The notes under the pieces are model-generated. The model worked only from the letters and a program-made list of their open reading frames with translations, was not told the DNA's origin and made no database searches. A DNA stretch of 64,000 bases from Diplolepis rosae (taxonomy: Eukaryota; Arthropoda; Insecta; Hymenoptera; Diplolepididae), in the NCBI GenBank assembly GCA_030998225.1, contig JAPYXD010000275.1, forward strand, positions 434,001 to 498,000, given 5' to 3'. Of the stretch, positions 20,291 to 30,975 are shown one piece after another. Position 1 is the stretch's first letter. Each line of letters opens with the position of its first letter. The translations under genes and the position numbers were made by a program.

Positions 20291-21060
20291 TTCAGTCTTA
20301 AGGTCATTTACCAAATCGGTCTACTATAAGTAGAAATCAACCGAATTTAAGTTTTCGTAACTTCTTTTTGTAGAATGGACATCGTTTCTTGGTGGAAGTT
20401 TAAGGTATGATGAAGAGCATGCGAACACAGGTCTTGTGATTTTTCTCTAAGTTGTCCAATCCAAAAAACACTATTCGCTGATAATGTCGACCGATTGATG
20501 AATTAGTATATTGTGGAACAAGAGAAAAAAAAATTTATTTTGCGGGTTTGAAGTTTGATGCCCATGCAAAGCGAGGGTAACAGCCACACGAGTAAAATAA
20601 ACGTTTTTCCCGCGTTGCACACGATTTTTTTAATACTATAGGGTCGGAAATAGTACATTGTGCAATTAGGGAAAAAAAATTTATTTTGCGAGTCTGAAGT
20701 TTGATGCCCGAGCAAAGCGAGGGTAACAACCACACGAGTAAAATAAATGTTTTTCCCGTGTTGCACACGATTTTTTTTCTACTAGCGGGCCAGAAAGTGG
20801 ATTTGTTTGCCCCGCACGGGGCAATAAAGTCCACTTTATGGCCCGCTAGTAGAAAAATGGATTTGTTTGCCCAACACGGGGCAATAAAATCCACTTTAGA
20901 CCCGCTAGTAGAAAAATTAATTTTTCCTACTAGCGGGTCATAAAGTGAATTTTATTGACCCGTGCAGGGCAATCAAATGCATTTTTCGACCCCTCAGTAG
21001 GAAAAAAATCGTGTTTAACACGAGAGAAACATTTATTTTATTCTTGTGATTGTTGCCCTC
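20291..21060. repeat. MITE family Y, copy 3, with internal duplication
   Basis: After 220 bp of unremarkable DNA, about 20508-20640 and 20646-20785 are direct copies of one block: GAAGTTTGATGCCC, AAAGCGAGGGTAACA, ACACGAGTAAAATAAA, then GTTGCACACGATTTTTT. Next come alternating inverted units CTACTAGCGGGCCAGAAAGT and its complement at 20785-20950, and a mirrored right end (GCCCTCGCTTTGC near 21050). The whole could form a branched hairpin. Open frames in it are by-products of the repeats. Confidence 0.7.
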
Positions 21061-21422
21061 GCTTTGCTAAGACATCAAACTTCATTAAAGTATGCATTAA
21101 GGGGTGCGTCATTTGGGCAAAAATCAATATATCAAAAAAATCTTACGTACTTCTCTAGCTATTCTTATGTGTAATCGAAAAAACTTCAGTGACTCATCAT
21201 AACTAAAATTACTGGAGCTGTTTGTACGGTCGTAGACCTTCCAGAAATAAAGGCGTCATCGGAAAAATGCTGCAAAATCCACATTTTGACATCTATCGCT
21301 TTAAAAAAATTATTTTGTACAGTCAATTACATGTATAATAGAAACCCTATTTTGTAATCTCGATTTATTTCATGGTTTCACTGAAAAAAAATCACAAAAT
21401 ATGCCTTTTCTTTGTCTGCCTC
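21061..21422. other. AT-rich, one TTAA-type repeat end
   Basis: ATTAAGGGGTGCGTCATTTG at about 21096 resembles the end of a TTAA-flanked repeat. The opposite end is not found. No gene is seen. Confidence 0.4.
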
Positions 21423-21654
21423 TACACCCAGAAAACAGTTTCTTTGACATACGGTTAAAGAAAAAATTTCTTTGAATTGAAGAAAGTTTTGTTGATTCAA
21501 AAAAATGTTCATTAATGTAAACAAATCTACTTCTTTGGATCAATAGAAATTTTTTTTGAGTTAACAAAACTTTTTTCAATTCAAAGAAATTTTTCCTTTG
21601 ACCGTATATCAAAGAAATGTTTCTTTGATTCAAAGAAACTGTTTTCTCAGTGTA
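21423..21654. mobile_element. Family Z foldback MITE, copy 1, TA duplication
   Basis: The element is palindromic over its whole length, from TACACCCAGAAAACAGTTTC to GAAACTGTTTTCTCAGTGTA. Arms such as TTTCTTTGAATTGAAGAAAG pair with TTTTTTCAATTCAAAGAAAT. TA borders both ends. The terminal CACYSAGAAAA matches the ends of the SAM-domain element at 10639-12684. It is non-coding. Confidence 0.75.
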
Positions 21655-22230
21655 GAGTGTCCTAATCCCTTAGAGTTTAGTTCTTATAATGCGATACTAA
21701 AACTCAAGTCAATTTTATAATATTGTAAATGTGAATTAAATTTTCTCAAAATTACTAAATTTGCTCATGATTTCAAAATAAAAAGGAAATTCAATTTATT
21801 CAAGGTTTTATCAGCCTTAAGGAATAAATTCTTATGATACTCGCGCTTTGCACTTGGTTTTTTCACTCTGTATTCATTAAAGTCACATTGCATTTAAAAA
21901 AAGATTGAAAAATATACATTTCATCAGAAACTGTGTTTGACAAAATTTCTAGATATTATTGAAGTGAACAGTTTTGCATTCTTGCGTTTTTTTCGTATTT
22001 CACATATTCTGGTTAAAAAGTTGAATTTTATATTTTCAATTGTAATTTTTAGAATCGAAAAAAAATGTTGTGATTTAAATTTTTAGGTCTCTTTAGAGTA
22101 AACAATTTTTTATGATAACCTTTTTATCGTATCTCCTGTAGTTTAACTGGAAAATGGAATTTTGATACTGACTTTTTTCAAGTTTTAACTTACTGTAACT
22201 TTTCTAATTTTGGTTTAATCGAAAAATATT
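21655..22230 (-). repeat. Repeat family W, copy D fragment (21826-22230)
   Basis: In reverse complement it follows copies A and B: CCTTAAGGAATAAATTCTTA, TACTCGCGCTTTGCAC, CACATATTCTGGTTAAAAAG, then TAGTTTAACTGGAAAATGGA and TCAAGTTTTAACTTACTGTA. It lacks the GACCCCCTGAG half. Bases 21655-21825 are AT-rich. Confidence 0.6.
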
Positions 22231-24059
22231 ATAAGAAATAGGATGCTGAAGTTCTCTTCGAATCACGGACATTTTTTTTAAACCGAATATATTAATATAA
22301 ATTCTTGTTACTTCAATATCTTTAATAATCATAATGAATACAGACTTTGAATAATAATTTTTCACTCTATAACTTATGATAAATGCAGTTATGGCGTTTC
22401 TTGAATCCTTTTCGAAATCACGAAGGCCGCATTCAAAAAATAAGGATTCGATTGAATGAAAGAAAACAATTTGTTCGAAAGCCTTTTGTGATTCAGACAA
22501 AAGATTTATTAGAATTAAATAAAATTTGTTTAATTCAAACAAAATATCTTTGGTCCAAATAAATATTTGTTTAAACCAAATACATTTTTTTATAAAACAA
22601 ACAAATTATTGCATTAGTATATGACTCCAAAATTATGCAATAATTATTTTCAAATTTATTAACAATTATAAAAATTATATTATCTGATGTATTATTAATA
22701 TAATTATATGATTATTATAATTAATTAATATAATTATCTAATTAATAATTATCAGATGTATCTTTTTTTCACGTTTCCAACGATACAAAAAACTCATTTT
22801 TCGATTTTTTCAGTTAACGGTGTTCTTCCAAATCACGGCAGCATTACAGTATTGTGAAATTGCCACATCGGTGAATTATTTTTTGCTATACAATTAGTTG
22901 TTTTGATTGATTAATAATCGAAAATAAATAATAACTGCTTACTAAAAATTAAATTACTGAATTTGAAATTTATTAAATTTAAGTGATTCAGTTTGAGAGA
23001 ATAGTGTTCATAATAATTATATTCCTAGATAAAACATAGTATGAAAAAATAACAAATATAATCCTCCTTTAATGTTTGAGTGTTGAAAATTTTGTTATAA
23101 AGTTTTCTTTTTATTGGAAACTTCTGAACATTCGTTATTCATTTTATAATTTACCATTTAAATTATAAAACTTTCGATGAATTTCAAAATAAAAAATTTT
23201 AACTAATTAAAGTATCTTCTAATTCGTGCAAAATTGAAAGAAAAATTATATTCTTCTGAATTTATATTGCCATATGTTATCGCAATTTTTGCCGATTTTG
23301 ATAAAATAATTCAATCCTTAAAAAGTTTACTAACGTTTATATAATTGCACTCTGAGTGTATTTCATCGTAATAACTTATTACTTATGTAGCGCTAGGAAC
23401 TGAAATTAATGTTACGTATCAAAGAAAAGATAGAAGAGTAATAGATTTTAAGGACTCGTATTTTAACTTTACGTTTCGGATTAATCTTGTACAACTTGAA
23501 GAGGATTGCCACTAATTCACGCCACTTTTACGATCCAGGTCCATTAACTGCAAAAAAGCTTTTCTTTTATTAAGATTAAAAGTGCCTAGAAAAGCTGTAT
23601 GGCTGTGACAATTATTTATATTAGTTGCCTCAATCATATAATAAGTTGTAATAAAAGTAGTTTGTTACTTCAACAAACTGATTAGTTATTACAAATGATT
23701 ATATGGTTAAAGCAACTATAACATAAGTGATTGGCCCTAATCCAATTATTTTCACGATTATCACAACCATAAGAGTTTATAACGTATATTATATATATAA
23801 GTGAATTCAATGGATACAAATGAATGGACAGTCCAGTCCGAAGATTTATGATTGAATCATAACACAAGAGGTTCAGAACTCATAGTTCAGAAGAAACGCA
23901 GTAAGCTTACTTACGATAAATATGATGAGAAGTACTTCTCTAAGAGAAGATTGTTGTAATACAGTATGTTCTTGGAATAATGTAACAGATTTGTTCGTTG
24001 CTATCCATATTTGTCTTAAAAACTGGGTTCTGTGGCTCTAAACCCATAAAAATACAATG
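22231..24059. other. AT-rich intergenic DNA
   Basis: No gene is seen. It holds AT palindromes around 22610-22760 (ATTAATATAATTAT units), family-Z-like sequence near 22490-22590 (TTTGTTTAATTCAAACAAAA), and an imperfect inverted repeat at 23625-23720. The minus-strand frame at 22204-22542 has no domain. Confidence 0.5.
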
Positions 24060-25716
24060 CTGTCATACAAGTTGCTGCCGAAAGAAATTTTTTTGAGGTT
24101 ATGTCATAGAATTGTCAGTTATATAAATAATTTGGCTCTATTTTTGGAATCAGCAGCTTGAATCCCGTAAAAAAAAGATGTTTTTCCATCACATACTCGA
24201 AAGTGCGGTTTTTTAAAGGTTATGTCAAAAAGCAATCGTGAAAGGTGCTATTTTGACCCCAGATTCGGATTCAGCGACTCAAAATACATAGGAATGCATG
24301 TATCTCGTCAAAAGTACCAGACATTTTTTTTGTGTGACTGTTATCATCCAAAATGTTTAAAGTTCTTCTGGAATTTCCAATGATATTAATTTTTTCGTGA
24401 AATCATTTGCACACTGTCAGAAATATTATTAAATTTCATACACATTTGTATATGAAATTTAATACAGTGATATATTAAATTTGATTATACGCATTTATAA
24501 ACTCATCTTGGCAGTGAATTTAGGTTATAAATAATAAAGCAGATTATTTTCATTCATATAGATACACATTCAATTTTCAATTATTTATATCTAAGTATTT
24601 CAAAAATTAGTCAGCTTAATCTATAAGCCCTTATACACACAATAAATTTTATTTGACTTTTTCTTAAGCTTAAAAAAAATATTAATTGAAGCATATTAAA
24701 ATTAATAAAAAATTTTCTATCAGTTTTTATGATTTTCGAGTCCAATGTATATTAAATTTTATAATTGCATATATTAAATTTCATATATTGTTTATTTATT
24801 AGAAAAATTGTCTAACAGTGCATTCCTCGATATTGATTAAGACTAATGTGAGAATCGACACGTGTGTGTCAACATATACGTTTATATAAATGTAATATAC
24901 GCATGAGACACTTTGCGCATAATGGAAGGTATTCAAAGTCTAAAGTGTGAGCGATATTTGTACGCGATCGAAAGGCTGGAGGGGGATTCGCTCTGCCGGA
25001 ACTGCAAGCAACCGGGCGCCGGAAATCGAGTGTATTTCTGTGTATCTCATTAATTTCGTTCGATATAATAATGGGGAAACCTTCCTTCGCCCTCCTTCAC
25101 CCTCCTTGTCGTGCCGTGCTGATTAATGGAGGCGCGTTTTGACTTCCAAAAGTCCCCGTTAAGGGTTTGATATACAGCTTCAGTTTGGAACGGTTGCTGC
25201 TCTTCTAACCGCGTCGCGAGAATCTGATTTATTACTTGAATAATGCAGGCCACTTGAATAATTGAATCGAAATAATGCTCCTCTTACTTCGGGGGTTTGA
25301 TGTAATTAATTATTACTAGATGAAGGAACGCGACTTTCAGTATCAACGAAGAAGGGCTTCGATAATACGTGTTTAAACATTTATAACGAAAAAGCCCCCA
25401 AGAAAAACTGCTTCTCACATTTACATCGAGCCTTAGATAATTGATCTCAATACTGGTTTTCATTAAAACAAATACATGGTGCAGGTGCCATACCCTCTTA
25501 TGGGTATTTAATATCTTTGTATATTATTTGTGAAACAATAGACGAGTGTATGAGATTTAATATACTAAGGTATTTTATTCAATATACCAAAATTAACTAG
25601 TCATATAATTTGATTGAACGCAATTATAAAGTTATTATTTTTAATTATTATTATTTTATTATTATTATTATTATTTTTCTAAATTATTAATTGCCAATCT
25701 ACATGAAACAAATCAA
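24060..25716. other. Repeat fragments, AT-rich DNA and GC island 6
   Basis: Positions 24060-24340 contain GAGGTTATGTCA and CAGATTCGGATTCAGCG blocks related to the foldback at 2924-3592 and to 63880-63900. Positions 24890-25270 are an island of balanced composition with CCTCCTTCACCCTCCTTG, homeodomain-like ATTAAT sites and GGCGCCGG, single-copy in appearance. Positions 25635-25680 are a TTA-type microsatellite. No gene is called. Confidence 0.45.
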
Positions 25717-26233
25717 GTGTGTGAAACTTATGACGTAGATTTCCGAGAAAGTAGAAAAGTCATAACTTTTCCATATATTCAAAATTTCCAAGAACAATTA
25801 TGCAGAATCTTCAAAAAATCTACATTTCAGATAATTTTCACCATCGAAACTACTTTCCAAAAAAAATTTTTCCTACACTTAAAGATAGACCCAAAAAAAA
25901 TGTAAATATAATGTTATTTACGAAATTAATTGCATCCAATGTGATAAAAAATATATTGGACAAACTTGCCGATTCTTACACAACAGATTGCTTAAACATG
26001 CTAGATCTGTTAAAAATAAAGAAAATAAAACCGCACTTGCAGAACACGCTACTTCCTATAAGCATTCTTTTGATTTTAAAAATACAAAAATATTAGATAT
26101 TGAGAATAATTTGAAAAAACGATTATTTCTGGAAATGATTTATATTCAAAAAGAAAATTCCTCAATTAATTATAAAACAGACATTGGAAATCTCAGTGCT
26201 ATTTACAATAGCGTAATAAAATCCATAAAATGA
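25717..26233 (+). pseudogene. Penelope-like element, C-terminal end with GIY-YIG nuclease
   Basis: Penelope-like retroelements encode a reverse transcriptase followed by a GIY-YIG endonuclease. Here the end of the RT thumb/linker is visible in one frame (KVITFPYIQNF, then LCRIFKKSTFQIIF, from 25740 on). After a frame change the GIY-YIG domain is continuous to a TGA at 26231-26233. It carries the Cys cluster before the nuclease (CKYNVIYEINCIQC), the nuclease core KKYIGQTCRFLHNRLLKH, then TALAEHA and KRLFLEMIYIQKE. The catalytic RT core is absent upstream, so this is a 5'-truncated remnant with at least one frameshift. The family call is strong because motif order and spacing fit. Confidence 0.8.
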
Positions 26234-27010
26234 CTTCTCTGCTTTCTTATTAATTTCATATTTTCATAAGTTTCATAAAATATCTTTCAATTTTTACAAC
26301 TGTTTCACAAATTTCACATCAGAAGTGCTATGAACGCACCTTTACAGTAACAACGCTACCATAGCCAAAAACATCATGGAATAAATTTATTTCCAATTTT
26401 TAAATATAAATCAACAGAGGAACATGTAAATACTTTTTTAAAAAAGGAATTGCTTGTGAGTAATCGATATTTTTAAATAATTCTTTATAAAGTTTTTTAT
26501 ACATTCCTTTTTATGTGCATTTATATTATAGGTGTCTTTATTTCATTTTAACCTAAAAATGAACATAAAAGTATTCCGAATTTTTAAATTTTTAACGAAT
26601 TCTCACAATGATTAAATTTTATCTTATAAAGCATTTCAAAGATTTTTACATAATAACATTATATTATAACATGGATTTAAATAAAAAAACAATTTCAATA
26701 CAACAAAATTGTTACTGTATCTACTTGTCAAATTCGTCTGATGCAAGAAAGTTAATTTGGAAATTTATCTACGGTATGTTTTTCTCTCTTTTCTTAGTAT
26801 TTTCTTAAACTTATTGTTAAATATCTACATTATAAACATTTATAACTGATATCTGTAATTTCATTTTTGTATATTACAAATACTCATATTGTATATTTCC
26901 TTTATAGTCTTGATAAGGACCAAAAATTTGTTCGAAACGTTGACGTTTTAAGAAATAAACAACTGTACAAGACCAGAAAGGCCATCTATTTTCTTCTCTA
27001 AATTATAATA
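26234..27010 (+). mobile_element. 3' tail of the Penelope-like element
   Basis: The final 170 bp (about 26840-27000) recur in reverse complement at 39900-40075 with roughly 85% identity by eye: CTGATATCTGTAATTTCA, TCTTGATAAGGACCAAAA, GAAACGTTGACG, AACAACTGTACAA, TCTATTTTCTTCTCT. The earlier part (26234-26830) is AT-rich. The plus-strand frame at 26608-26808 is not convincing. Confidence 0.6.
26909..26944 (+). ncRNA. Hammerhead-ribozyme-like core in Penelope tail
   Basis: CTTGATAAGGACC, then TTCGAAACGTTGAC, resembles the hammerhead layout CUGAUGA, stem II, GAAA, stem III. The copy at 39964-40000 keeps complementary GGACCAAA and TTTGGTT flanks between the two boxes. The first box deviates from CUGAUGA, so self-cleavage is doubtful. 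Penelope-like elements are known to carry hammerhead motifs. Confidence 0.35.
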
Positions 27011-27059
27011 CCGGTAACACCAAATTTACAAATAATAAAGTAGATTATTTTCTTTGATG

Positions 27060-27335
27060 TACTCTCTAAATTTGAATCAGTCAAAATCTACTGATTATCA
27101 GTGAAATTTGACTGATTCAAATAGCTAAGAAGAGGTTACTGTAAATCAGTCAATTTTTACTGATTATTTCAGTAAAAATTGACTTATTTGACAGTGAAAA
27201 ATATTTTGTTCACTGATGAATCAGCGAAAATTAACTGATTTAAGAGTGAAAAATATTTTTTCACTGATGAATCAGTGAAAATGCAAATCACTGAATCAAT
27301 CAGTGAAAATTTTACTGATTTAGATTTAGAGAGTA
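27060..27335. mobile_element. Foldback MITE with ACTCTCTAAAT ends and TA duplication
   Basis: The ends are TACTCTCTAAAT (27060) and ATTTAGAGAGTA (27324-27335), with TA on both sides. The interior consists of repeated ATCAGTGAAA/TTTCACTGAT and TTGACTGATTCAAAT units that pair across the element. Two near-identical direct blocks GTGAAAAATATTTTxTTCACTGATGAATC lie at about 27200 and 27245. No ORF is present. Confidence 0.8.
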
Positions 27336-28409
27336 GATGTGAATTCATTTTTAAATTATTTAAGCGGGATCATACGGTCCTTAGAATGCCTTTAGAAAAC
27401 TTGATTAATTAACATTTGAAAAAATGTTAATGATACTACTAATTAAATATTCTAAGAGAAAAATGTTCGCTTCACTGAGAAAAAATTTAAAAATATTAAA
27501 AATGTCATTTTTTAGTAACAATTACTGTAGTTCAAAGGTCAATCCAGTTTTTCTCCACGCATGGAATCTTATAAACTACTTTTGAAATTTTAAATTTTTC
27601 CAGTGGGTCTTTTCCTAATTTTATGTATTTATTTAATTTGGACGTATTCCTGAAAACTGTAGTTATATTATATTCTTTTAAGGGGCCATTCTACTTTGAA
27701 CGTTAAAAAAAGGCTATTTCGGGAATTTTTTCTGAGCATCCTATGAAAGATATTGATATACAATTTATTGGGTGTGATAAATAAAGTATTAAAATATATG
27801 AAAATTCTTTTATTCATTCATTTTATTCAATTATGAAGTGTAAAAAACCGTAACTGAATGTAACTCCTGGAAAAGTAGGTAGATCAATGGTGTAGGTAAC
27901 ATCTTTTTTTATTTTTTTATTTAGCATTTGAAACTTCATAGAGGTTTATGATAACGGCTCATCTAATATAAAAAAATCAAATAACTTTAGTTTCAGTATG
28001 ACAGTGGCTATCATACTTTCTATGATTTTAAATATTTATCAATAAAAAACTAAATGGCGGACATTGAAAAAAAAACAGAGGTTTTTTTTCACTTTTTATA
28101 GCCAAAAAAAGTGGTAAAAATTAAAATTTCAACACGACTATAGAATGTACGGAAGCTATTTATCTGTTGAATATGTGGTTAAAATTTCATAAGGATCGGT
28201 TTAGTGGTTTCAGAGAAATCACCTACACCATATGAGAAAACTTTCTTTCGAGAAAAATATATAAAAATATTCTGCTTCATCGATACTTTGATGCATATTA
28301 AAATTCATAATTGCGTTTACTAAATTTTATATCCTCTACATGCAAATTAATGACTTAATATACTTTTGTGTTAAATTAAATACAAAAATGTTTAGCAGTG
28401 CATTTAAAA
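27336..28409. repeat. Repeat family S, copy 2 (27678-28270)
   Basis: TTTTAAGGGGCCATTCTACT marks one end. AAACTAAATGGCGGACATTG, GTTTCAGAGAAATCACC and TTTCGAGAAAAATAT follow the same order as family S at 9889-10585. Flanking DNA on either side is AT-rich without genes. Confidence 0.5.
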
Positions 28410-28780
28410 AAGAAGTTGATTCTGGAAGGCAATGGCAAGATCAAGTTGATGGATCCTTGCCAGTTTCAAGTGAACTAAAGCTAAGCGATCGCTGAACTGT
28501 TTGATTATGAAGAGAACGGAGAGGGGGAGGCGGCGGAGACCACTGGTTGCTAGCAAGAATGGTCAAGGAGATGGTACGGCCCTATAAGACGTCCAGTCGG
28601 ACATGGACATGCATAAAAGCTGATACAAATAGATATGGAAGGTAGTTCTACCCAGGCACGAGCCTTAATCCATGTATCTGCACCTGGTCTCACCTGGCTG
28701 TATGACTCGCTTCCCCGAACTCTACGTGCCGTCGTCATAACACGTTCTGCTTCGGTAGAAATCATTTTCTATAGGGTAAC
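28410..28780. promoter_or_regulatory. GC island 7 with paired CACCTG E-boxes
   Basis: The island is single-copy in appearance and near-balanced in composition. CACCTG occurs at 28681-28686 and 28691-28696, exactly one helical turn apart, the arrangement of paired Snail/bHLH-type sites. It also holds GCGATCGC and GGCGGCGGAG. Overlapping open frames on the two strands have no domain. The regulatory reading is an inference. Confidence 0.3.
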
Positions 28781-29495
28781 TTGCGTGCCAATGACCATTT
28801 CAGTCGATAAAACCAGATTAATCCATTCTTTGTTGAATATCGATCGTTTTCTGCTTCAGAGACTCAAGTTTTTTTTTTTTATTCATATGACTTAGTGTAA
28901 AACATTAAGTTTATGGAACAACGAAAGATTCCTACCTTGCCGGAATTTCATTTCCCACTTCTAACTGTTAATAATTATAAAAAAAACTTTTCTTCGTGAG
29001 AGTTGATTAAACTGTGTAACACATCGAAGGTTGGGCTTTCGTAAGTGACACATAGAGTCCAGCAACCCTGTAAAAGGGAAAAAATTATAATTGACTGATT
29101 CCAATTAATAAATCAACATTCTGTATCGGACTTTTTGGGTTTAATGAAATGGCTGATATTTTCTATTCGTGAAATCTGTTTCGGAACTATTGAAAACCAA
29201 TCTAAATATTGTTTTGAATCTCCGTTAGGTGCAAAGTGGTTAGTAATCAATTCGAATGAACATTGTTAAAAATCTTATAAATTTTAATAGACTTTAATAT
29301 ACAAGTGGTAAATTAAAATTATTAGATTTGTATATTATGAAAAATTGATATACATTCATATTAAATTTAATAACTTTTCAATCAAAATATATTAAAATTA
29401 ACAAAAATTATTAAAATGTATACACATGTGTATTAAAATTTTCGTTTTTATAGCTCCTCAAACAAATAAAATTATATTTGTGTTTTTTGTTTCAG
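28781..29495. other. AT-rich DNA, possibly intronic
   Basis: No gene is seen. It ends in a strong splice-acceptor-like tract (TTTGTGTTTTTTGTTTCAG, ending 29495). Confidence 0.4.
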
Positions 29496-29594
29496 ACTAC
29501 CAGGACAGATTCAATCGTCGGCACAGGGTTTTTTCAAGGTTCCGGTCAAGGTCATCCTGACGTCACAGATAACAAGGCATTAAGCTCAAAATAA
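29496..29594 (+). CDS. Possible terminal coding exon (33 codons with stop)
   Basis: After the polypyrimidine acceptor TGTTTCAG (29488-29495), the frame beginning at the junction is open to TAA at 29592-29594 and encodes TTRTDSIVGTGFFQGSGQGH, then PDVTDNKALSSK. A polyadenylation signal follows 31 bp later, and the base composition is clearly less AT-rich than the flanks. The other two frames are also partly open, ending at 29559 and about 29580, so the phase is not fixed. I do not recognise the protein. Upstream exons would lie in this window's AT-rich spacers or beyond it. A TGACGTCA (CRE-like) sequence inside is probably coincidental. Confidence 0.35.
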   Translation, partial: TTRTDSIVGTGFFQGSGQGHPDVTDNKALSSK

Positions 29595-29625
29595 TATATG
29601 ACGAAGACATTTAAATGCTTTATTC

Positions 29626-29631
29626 AATAAA
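29626..29631 (+). terminator. AATAAA polyadenylation signal
   Basis: AATAAA followed by an A-run, 31 bp after the stop of the proposed terminal exon and on the same strand. It supports that exon but is weak alone in AT-rich DNA. Confidence 0.4.
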
Positions 29632-30359
29632 AAAAAAATTCGTGTCATTATCTTTTGTCGTTTGCTTGCAATAAATTCTTGAAAATGCATGTGAAAATCA
29701 GACAGCGAATCAGAAGTCCTCCTTAAATCCCGAACGGACGTTTTTTCATAACTTCGTAGAAGAAAATAGTTTAGTAAAGTTTATAGAACTGTTTATGACT
29801 TGGAGATACAGGCATTTACGGAACAGAGTTCTAGAAAATTTATAGAACTTTTCAGAATAAAATGCGTTACATTCAGGAAAAATCGAGGAAAGTAATGCAT
29901 TTTATTCTGAAAGGTCTTTAAATTTTCTAGATCTTGGTTCCGTAAATTCCAAATTGAAAACATGATTTTGAAAAAAAACGCGTTTAAAGTTTCAAAATGT
30001 GTTTTCTATATGAAATCTGTAAGATATATGCATGTGAATTTTTTACTTACTTGTAATGAAAAAAATATACCAACTGGACTACGACACTCCAAAAATGCTG
30101 CACGCAGCGAAGCGATCTTTCGGAACGCTCGGAGGCGTTTCAGAAATTGAGCTCGATAAAATAGGAAAAGTATTTTCCCCTTATATTTTCTTTTCTATAT
30201 CACTCTTGAGGTGTTTGTACGTAATTTAAGCCAATAAAAGAAAAATGGTAAAAAATTTACTTTCAAGGCAGTATGACCCCTTAATCTGAAAATATTTAAG
30301 TCAAATAATTTTTTGTATGTTCTTGGGGTGTATTGGATTATTTTGAGAGAAAATAGTAG
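29632..30359. repeat. Repeat family S, copy 3 (about 29940-30290)
   Basis: AAAAACGCGTTTAAAGTTTC and TATGACCCCTTAA match family S termini. Between them CGCAGCGAAGCGATC forms a small GCGAAGC-type hairpin. Positions 29740-29940 hold an internal inverted pair (AGTTCTAGAAAATTTATAGA and TTTAAATTTTCTAGATCTTG). No gene is seen. Confidence 0.5.
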
Positions 30360-30975
30360 TTGATTTTGATAGTGATTGGCATATTCCTAGAGAATGTCTA
30401 CAGAGGAAGTTTGAACGTATTTGTCCACACGATGGTCTTACCACCCTCTTTTCTCTACGACACCGACCTTACCCCCAGGTTTCCTCACAACTCACACCCA
30501 CCCTCTTCACCCTCCTTTAGTTTAGTTCGGAGTGGGTCGCGACTCACGGCCCTCTCGGAATAACGAGTCTCATTAATCCAATTAACCAGTAAATAATGGG
30601 ATAGCATTTTCGTATTTACGAGAGAATACTGCCGGCCCTAATGGAGTTTTGAGCTGACTATCAATATATTCTTGCCTGCCGGGCGAACAAAGTACGGGTC
30701 ACTCTCTCACTTAGTTACCAAGCACTGTTTGGGGGATGGCTCTCTGGTTAAAGACATAAATTCAACCTTCTTTCCCGTCGAGACAATCAAATTTCCCAAA
30801 TTTCATGGAAAAGTCTACCATTCATCAAGGTGAATTTAACATCTCAAAATTACTTTTATCAAATTCATCAAGTTTAATACATTATAATGATTTTCCTGGA
30901 GAAATCGAGATTTAAAAATTAAAATGTTTTAAATTTGTTCGACTTAGCTCGGATATTAATCGTCATCACCAACTC
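30360..30975. other. GC island 8 with pyrimidine tract and homeodomain-type sites
   Basis: The stretch 30430-30770 has balanced composition, contains CACCCTCTTCACCCTCCTTT (similar to 25090-25110 in island 6), and CTCATTAATCCAATTAACCA with clustered TAAT cores. No open frame is convincing. It looks like single-copy conserved non-coding DNA. Confidence 0.35.

Noticed and set aside
29559..29566. TGACGTCA, a perfect CRE-like site
   Set aside because: It falls inside the proposed terminal exon and has no promoter context; an 8-bp match is expected by chance at this scale.
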